NCBI GenBank assembly: GCA_900772685.1 | Contig: CAAGRP010000132.1 | Span: forward strand, 1-9,785 | Direction: 5' to 3' | Source: Lachnospiraceae bacterium | GTDB lineage: Bacteria; Bacillota; Clostridia; Lachnospirales; Lachnospiraceae | DNA: 9,785 nt | Shown: positions 6,596-9,785 of the stretch, piece by piece | Numbering within the stretch: position 1 is the first letter of the stretch | How the letters are laid out: every line of letters begins with the position of its first letter | The notes under the pieces: generated by a model | Databases searched by the model: none | What the model saw: the letters and a program-made list of their open reading frames with translations, nothing else | Told to the model about the DNA's origin: nothing | Made by a program: the position numbers and the translations under genes

Positions 6596-6988
6596 TTAAC
6601 TGTCTTCACCAAACATCTCTTCATTTATCCTGTCCATCATGTCCAGTGCACCCGCTGTATTTCCGTAGCTGCAGCACCCTCCGCTGATCACTGGATCCAA
6701 ATGTCTTTCCAGCGGTTCCTTAACATAGATATATGCTGCCAGTGTATCGGGAATACACATTTCTCTTCCGTATGTATCCCTGACAATAACTCCTTCATCT
6801 GTCTTATCCAGCACTTCAAGATCACATCCCGCAACAATACCTTTATTAAGCAGCTCTTTCTTTTCGCTGCTTCCGGTAATTATCTTACGGATAGATACCT
6901 TCATCCCCTCCTGCACAGTGAGCAGCGTGGACTTTCGGCCGATCTTATTTTCACGTCGATCCCGATGATCATTATCCTGTTTTTTCAT
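6596..6988 (-). CDS. FeoA/SH3-like small protein with Cys-Cys tail
   Basis: A 130-residue soluble protein. Residues about 22-91 read as a FeoA-type SH3-like barrel: a leading LLTVQEGMKVSI strand, a KKELLNKGIVAGCDLEVL turn-and-strand block, a Gly-rich turn, and a closing AAYIYVKE. In FeoA and DtxR/MntR C-termini this fold mediates protein or metal interactions. It is longer than typical FeoA (about 75-80 residues), with a highly charged N-terminal extension (1-20) and a C-terminal tail holding GGCC (103-106) and an acidic end. No feoB is in the window, so iron transport is not implied. A GGGGACGTGG site precedes the ATG at 6988; the gap to the preceding gene is 26 bases, so it is probably last in a four-gene operon. 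The fold is a moderate-confidence call; the role is unknown. Confidence 0.72.
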   Translation of the reverse strand: MKKQDNDHRDRRENKIGRKSTLLTVQEGMKVSIRKIITGSSEKKELLNKGIVAGCDLEVLDKTDEGVIVRDTYGREMCIPDTLAAYIYVKEPLERHLDPVISGGCCSYGNTAGALDMMDRINEEMFGEDS

Positions 6989-7014
6989 CCACGTCCCCTT
7001 TTTAAATATCTCTC

Positions 7015-7326
7015 TTATTTAGCAGTATTTCCCTGATCGCTGCCCTCATCCATTTCAGGTGTTCCTCTTACAGAACGCATCAAAGAGATCACAAGGCTTA
7101 TGATAACTATAATGTTTGCGGCGAGCATAACTCCGCGGCTGTCATCATATATACGAAAAACTCTTACAGCATTAAATACCGCTGCTGCGATCCCCGATAA
7201 ATGCAGACCAATAGTAAATACCTTACTTGCTTCCTTACCACGTACAGCTCTTATAATATTCAATATAAAAAACAAAGCCAGTATGCCGATGCATACAAAA
7301 GTCCCTATCAATAAAATCCGATCCAT
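7015..7326 (-). CDS. Small three-helix membrane protein, unrecognised
   Basis: A 103-residue hydrophobic protein with probable membrane segments at about 4-25, 38-56 and 66-88, a basic loop RAVRGKEASK after the first helix, and an acidic polar C-terminus (PEMDEGSDQG). No family was recognised. A longer frame begins at 7353, but the ATG at 7326 directly follows AAAGGATG and begins the protein with its first membrane helix, so it is preferred. It lies between a four-helix membrane protein gene and the FeoA-like gene on the same strand. Confidence 0.7.
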   Translation of the reverse strand: MDRILLIGTFVCIGILALFFILNIIRAVRGKEASKVFTIGLHLSGIAAAVFNAVRVFRIYDDSRGVMLAANIIVIISLVISLMRSVRGTPEMDEGSDQGNTAK

Positions 7327-7417
7327 AAAAACATCCTTTCGGTTAAAGTGCATAAGTCCATGTTAAGATATATTGCCAAATATCGCCGTAAAGCCAATTT
7401 CTTTAATATAGGGAATG

Positions 7418-8143
7418 TCACATTCCGCCGCCCCAGCCTTGATGTACATCTTCCGTTGTTACATTGTTTTTTGACACGCTGTCAGTCGTTTTCGCTTTTG
7501 TCGTACCATTTTCACTTTTTATGACAGCCGCGTCAGATTGGAGCTCCTCTACCAGAGCCTGCATTTCCTCCGGAGTAAGCGAATTTCTAAGCTTGTCAAC
7601 GGTTGCCTGCAGATCCCTGCGTGCTCCTTTTACCGATTCCTTCGCCCAATTAGCCTCCTGCTGCAAAGCTTTTTCTCTGAGCCTTCTTGAATATTCACGC
7701 GAATCTATCTTTGGGATCGTAGGTATCCCTGCCGTGATACCGATCAAAACAAGCACCAGCTTTACAGCTACCATAGCACCCGCAACAGATTCCTGTGAAA
7801 AGAATCCTCCGTAGGCTGACTGAAACTGTGAATACAGCAGAACCGAATACAGCACATAAAGTCCAAACAGACCGAAAACCACAAGCTTGCTTTTAAGCGT
7901 TGCCCATCCTTTTTTATGCCGCCATATCCATATGATCCCATATACCAGTACGGCCCATGAAATGATCTCCATGATTATCGGAAGCTGCATATGTTTTTGA
8001 AGACCGTTTTTTAATGAAGGATATAAAAGGACGATATCTCCTATGATCACGGCTGCAAAACACACGATCGCCGTGCCGCGTACTGCATGCATGCCGTTAT
8101 TGCCATCGGATCTGCCGGATGTAAGAGCTTCTGTTTTTGTCAT
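7418..8143 (-). CDS. Four-helix membrane protein with C-terminal coiled region, unrecognised
   Basis: A 241-residue protein with a short polar N-terminus and four likely membrane helices at about 22-42, 54-74, 84-105 and 119-143. A highly charged cytoplasmic-looking tail (about 148-205) follows, with heptad-like Leu/Ala spacing (ESVKGARRDLQATVDKLRNS), then a Ser/Thr/Asn-rich linker and a terminal GWGGGM. No family was recognised. The gene starts six bases after the stop of the upstream gene, and its AGGAGG site lies in that gene's last codons, so translation is likely coupled. A small hairpin GGAATG/CATTCC (7412-7426) spans its own stop codon. Confidence 0.75.
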   Translation of the reverse strand: MTKTEALTSGRSDGNNGMHAVRGTAIVCFAAVIIGDIVLLYPSLKNGLQKHMQLPIIMEIISWAVLVYGIIWIWRHKKGWATLKSKLVVFGLFGLYVLYSVLLYSQFQSAYGGFFSQESVAGAMVAVKLVLVLIGITAGIPTIPKIDSREYSRRLREKALQQEANWAKESVKGARRDLQATVDKLRNSLTPEEMQALVEELQSDAAVIKSENGTTKAKTTDSVSKNNVTTEDVHQGWGGGM

Positions 8144-8149
8144 TATCCT

Positions 8150-8785
8150 TTACCTCCTTTTTCCGTTCTTCATAGCCTCAAATTCCGCCTTTTCAAGCTC
8201 CTCCATCTCATCCCCGTACTCGGTATTGAGCTGACTGTATTCATCGTTCATAGATCCCGGAAGCCGCTTCATAAGCATATAGCGATGCTTCGGCTGCTCA
8301 TAGATATAGCTTTCAAACTGTTCCAGCTTTTCCTTTGAATCGAGTCTTGTCAGATCCTCACAGCACAGTACAAAGTTATGGGTAAGCTGCAGCATTTCAT
8401 CGACAGGCTCCGCAAAATGAGTCTTTTCCTTTCGGTCGATACCTGCTTTATCCTGTACCTTTGCGGCGCTCTGTGCAAGCTTTGCAAAAAGCTTTACCGA
8501 GGTATCTTCATTTGCCCTTTGCAGCATTGCCCGTATTTCACCCGGCTGCTGCTCCTTAGGCAAAGCCTGAATCCTTCCATCTTCAAGTTCCTTAACCTGC
8601 AGATGGCTTTTAGGGACTCTCGGGCAGATATAATTAGACAACTGTACAAAAGGAATAACAAACCCGGCGGCCACTGTACGAAGATCTCCTTTTTTCCGTC
8701 TTGAAAAAATAAATGTAAATACAATACCGACTACCATGACTCCATAAGCCAAGTGTACCGGATTTACAACTAATTCAGCTAACAT
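8150..8785 (-). CDS. Membrane-anchored protein with charged helical domain, unrecognised
   Basis: A 211-residue protein with an N-terminal membrane segment (about 10-29) followed by basic SRRKKGD, a second moderately hydrophobic stretch (about 37-54), and a soluble, mostly helical charged domain rich in Glu, Lys and Gln. The C-terminus is strongly acidic (EYGDEMEELEKAEFEAM) and ends in basic residues. No catalytic motif or named domain was recognised. The ATG at 8785 follows GGAGGGAG, a strong ribosome binding site. It is the first gene after the hairpin at 8862-8896, so it probably leads the four-gene cluster. Confidence 0.72.
   Translation of the reverse strand: MLAELVVNPVHLAYGVMVVGIVFTFIFSRRKKGDLRTVAAGFVIPFVQLSNYICPRVPKSHLQVKELEDGRIQALPKEQQPGEIRAMLQRANEDTSVKLFAKLAQSAAKVQDKAGIDRKEKTHFAEPVDEMLQLTHNFVLCCEDLTRLDSKEKLEQFESYIYEQPKHRYMLMKRLPGSMNDEYSQLNTEYGDEMEELEKAEFEAMKNGKRR
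8153..8158 (-). promoter_or_regulatory. Ribosome binding site embedded in the upstream gene's last codons
   Basis: AGGAGG on the minus strand encodes the terminal Arg-Arg of the 8785-8150 protein and sits nine bases before the ATG at 8143. This arrangement couples translation of the two membrane proteins and argues that they are made in fixed proportion. Confidence 0.7.
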
Positions 8786-8861
8786 ACCCTTACTCCCTCC
8801 GTCACCTTAAGATCTGCCGCAAATATGTTACGGATACCGAAACAATACAGATATTGAAGAC

Positions 8862-8896
8862 AAAGGGGATCTGATGCAAATGTACCGATCCCCTTT
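8862..8896 (-). terminator. Hairpin terminator after the permease-like gene
   Basis: A perfect 10-bp stem, AAAGGGGATC (8862-8871) with GATCCCCTTT (8887-8896), has a 15-base loop. On the minus strand it is followed by a modest T-rich tail (TTTGTCTT), and it lies 55 bases past the permease stop. It separates that gene from the four-gene cluster; no strong promoter for the cluster was identified between 8786 and 8861. Confidence 0.72.
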
Positions 8897-8950
8897 CTGA
8901 TTTAAATCAACGCTCTATAAGCTTCTTTATAATTTCCGATAAATCGGTTG

Positions 8951-9785
8951 TCAGACAGCATCTTCCGATTTATTCTTTACAAACACCTCAGAACCCTCGA
9001 CTACTGCCCATACAATGATACCGATCAGCAGTGCGATACTCGGTGTATAGAATGTCAATGCACCTGCCATAACGCAGGCTATGCCTCGTTCGTTAGCCGT
9101 ACGGCACATTCGCATACCGACATTACCGCAGGCAAACGCCTGAACACCCATTGTAATACCGAAGAAGATAGCAAACGCCGGACGGATCAGTGTTACAAGA
9201 GGCAGGATCAATACCGAGATCACGGTTGCAGCACGGAACGTACAAACACCATCCCAGTAGCTGTTCATAACCTTGTATCCTCTCTTATATCTCTCTGTGA
9301 TCGTCAGAAGACCTGATGCCCACAGAGGACCGCACATCGGTACCCATGGCGCAAATAACGACATTATGCCGTTACGCAGGAAGCTTACAAGGTTGGATCT
9401 TCCCGCATCAAATATAACTGTTTCATCAGGACGGTACGCCGTACATTCACTTACCAGCTCTTTTGCAAGAACGAAATCCGAGAATGCTATGATATATACC
9501 GTGAACGCCATCGGGATCGCACTCAGGAAGAAATGAACAGCCGGCCAGCCAAGCCCGAATACCGTAAAGTGTTCAAGAACGAAGGCTCCCGAAAATGGGG
9601 TTATACCCCACTGGATCTGCGGTACCGCAATCTCTCTGATCAGGAAAGGTGCCAATACGATAGCAAAAATCTGTGCCGGAACAACGCCCTGGTTTCTGAT
9701 AAGCTCCAGCTTCTTATTCTTCTTTGCAGCCCTTGAGAATGTAGGGTTGAACAGGAAGAAATAAGACATCAATACTGCGATAACA
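8951..9785 (-). CDS. Polytopic permease-like protein, C-terminal part (5' end beyond window)
   Basis: The frame is open to the right edge (in-frame Val-Ile-Ala-Val-Leu precedes the first internal Met), so about 277 residues of a larger membrane protein are present. Several hydrophobic segments are visible. The stretch IIAFSDFVLAKELVSE, then FDAGRSN, FLRNGIMSLFAPWVPMCG and LLTITERYKRG, is arranged like the loop, dGl-type helix and G-P-x-T region of NCS2/SulP-fold permeases (xanthine/uracil type). This is a pattern judgement, not a firm match. The tail is acidic after the last helix (KNKSEDAV). The 10-bp hairpin at 8862-8896 lies 55 bases past the stop. A purine/pyrimidine or anion permease is the best guess; an uncharacterised membrane family is also possible. 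Confidence 0.7.
   Translation of the reverse strand, partial: VIAVLMSYFFLFNPTFSRAAKKNKKLELIRNQGVVPAQIFAIVLAPFLIREIAVPQIQWGITPFSGAFVLEHFTVFGLGWPAVHFFLSAIPMAFTVYIIAFSDFVLAKELVSECTAYRPDETVIFDAGRSNLVSFLRNGIMSLFAPWVPMCGPLWASGLLTITERYKRGYKVMNSYWDGVCTFRAATVISVLILPLVTLIRPAFAIFFGITMGVQAFACGNVGMRMCRTANERGIACVMAGALTFYTPSIALLIGIIVWAVVEGSEVFVKNKSEDAV

Overview
The window looks like a chromosomal segment of a low-to-moderate GC Bacillota, probably a clostridial (Lachnospiraceae-like) anaerobe. This rests on the strong AGGAGG-type ribosome binding sites, the compact AT-rich intergenic regions, and the protein types; no rRNA or other marker is present to fix the taxon. No tRNA, rRNA, CRISPR array, transposase or phage gene was seen.

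Layout, left to right. (1) The last 45 codons of an unrecognised plus-strand gene (1-139). (2) A 173-bp imperfect inverted repeat that folds as a long branched rod with T-tracts at both ends (154-326); it may be a structured RNA, a bidirectional terminator or a small palindromic element. A plus-strand terminator-like hairpin follows (389-417). (3) A minus-strand purine/methyl-cycle cluster, in transcription order: PfkB-family nucleoside kinase (4160-3258), S-adenosylhomocysteine/methylthioadenosine deaminase (3243-1963), and an AhcY-family hydrolase (1658-417). A 304-bp gap carrying a 16-bp tandem repeat precedes ahcY. (4) A 312-bp divergent control region with an extended -10 promoter reading right. 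(5) A plus-strand pair: an SLC13/ArsB/NhaD-type permease (4473-5825) and a cytidylate-kinase-like protein (5838-6437), closed by a strong hairpin terminator. (6) A minus-strand cluster of four small genes (8785-6596): three unrecognised membrane or membrane-anchored proteins followed by a FeoA/SH3-like protein. (7) A terminator hairpin and the C-terminal part of a polytopic permease-like protein running off the right edge (9785-8951).

The most coherent biology is the SAH-disposal cluster. The deaminase closely resembles the Thermotoga TM0936 type. The hydrolase has Glu and Lys where classical SAH hydrolases have the adenine-contacting Thr and Glu, as in the Thermotoga/archaeal subgroup. Together with a nucleoside kinase this suggests the route SAH to S-inosylhomocysteine to inosine plus homocysteine, then inosine to IMP, instead of the adenosine-releasing or LuxS/Pfs routes. 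That is an inference from residues and gene order. The four-gene membrane cluster at 6596-8785 is the least explained coding content.
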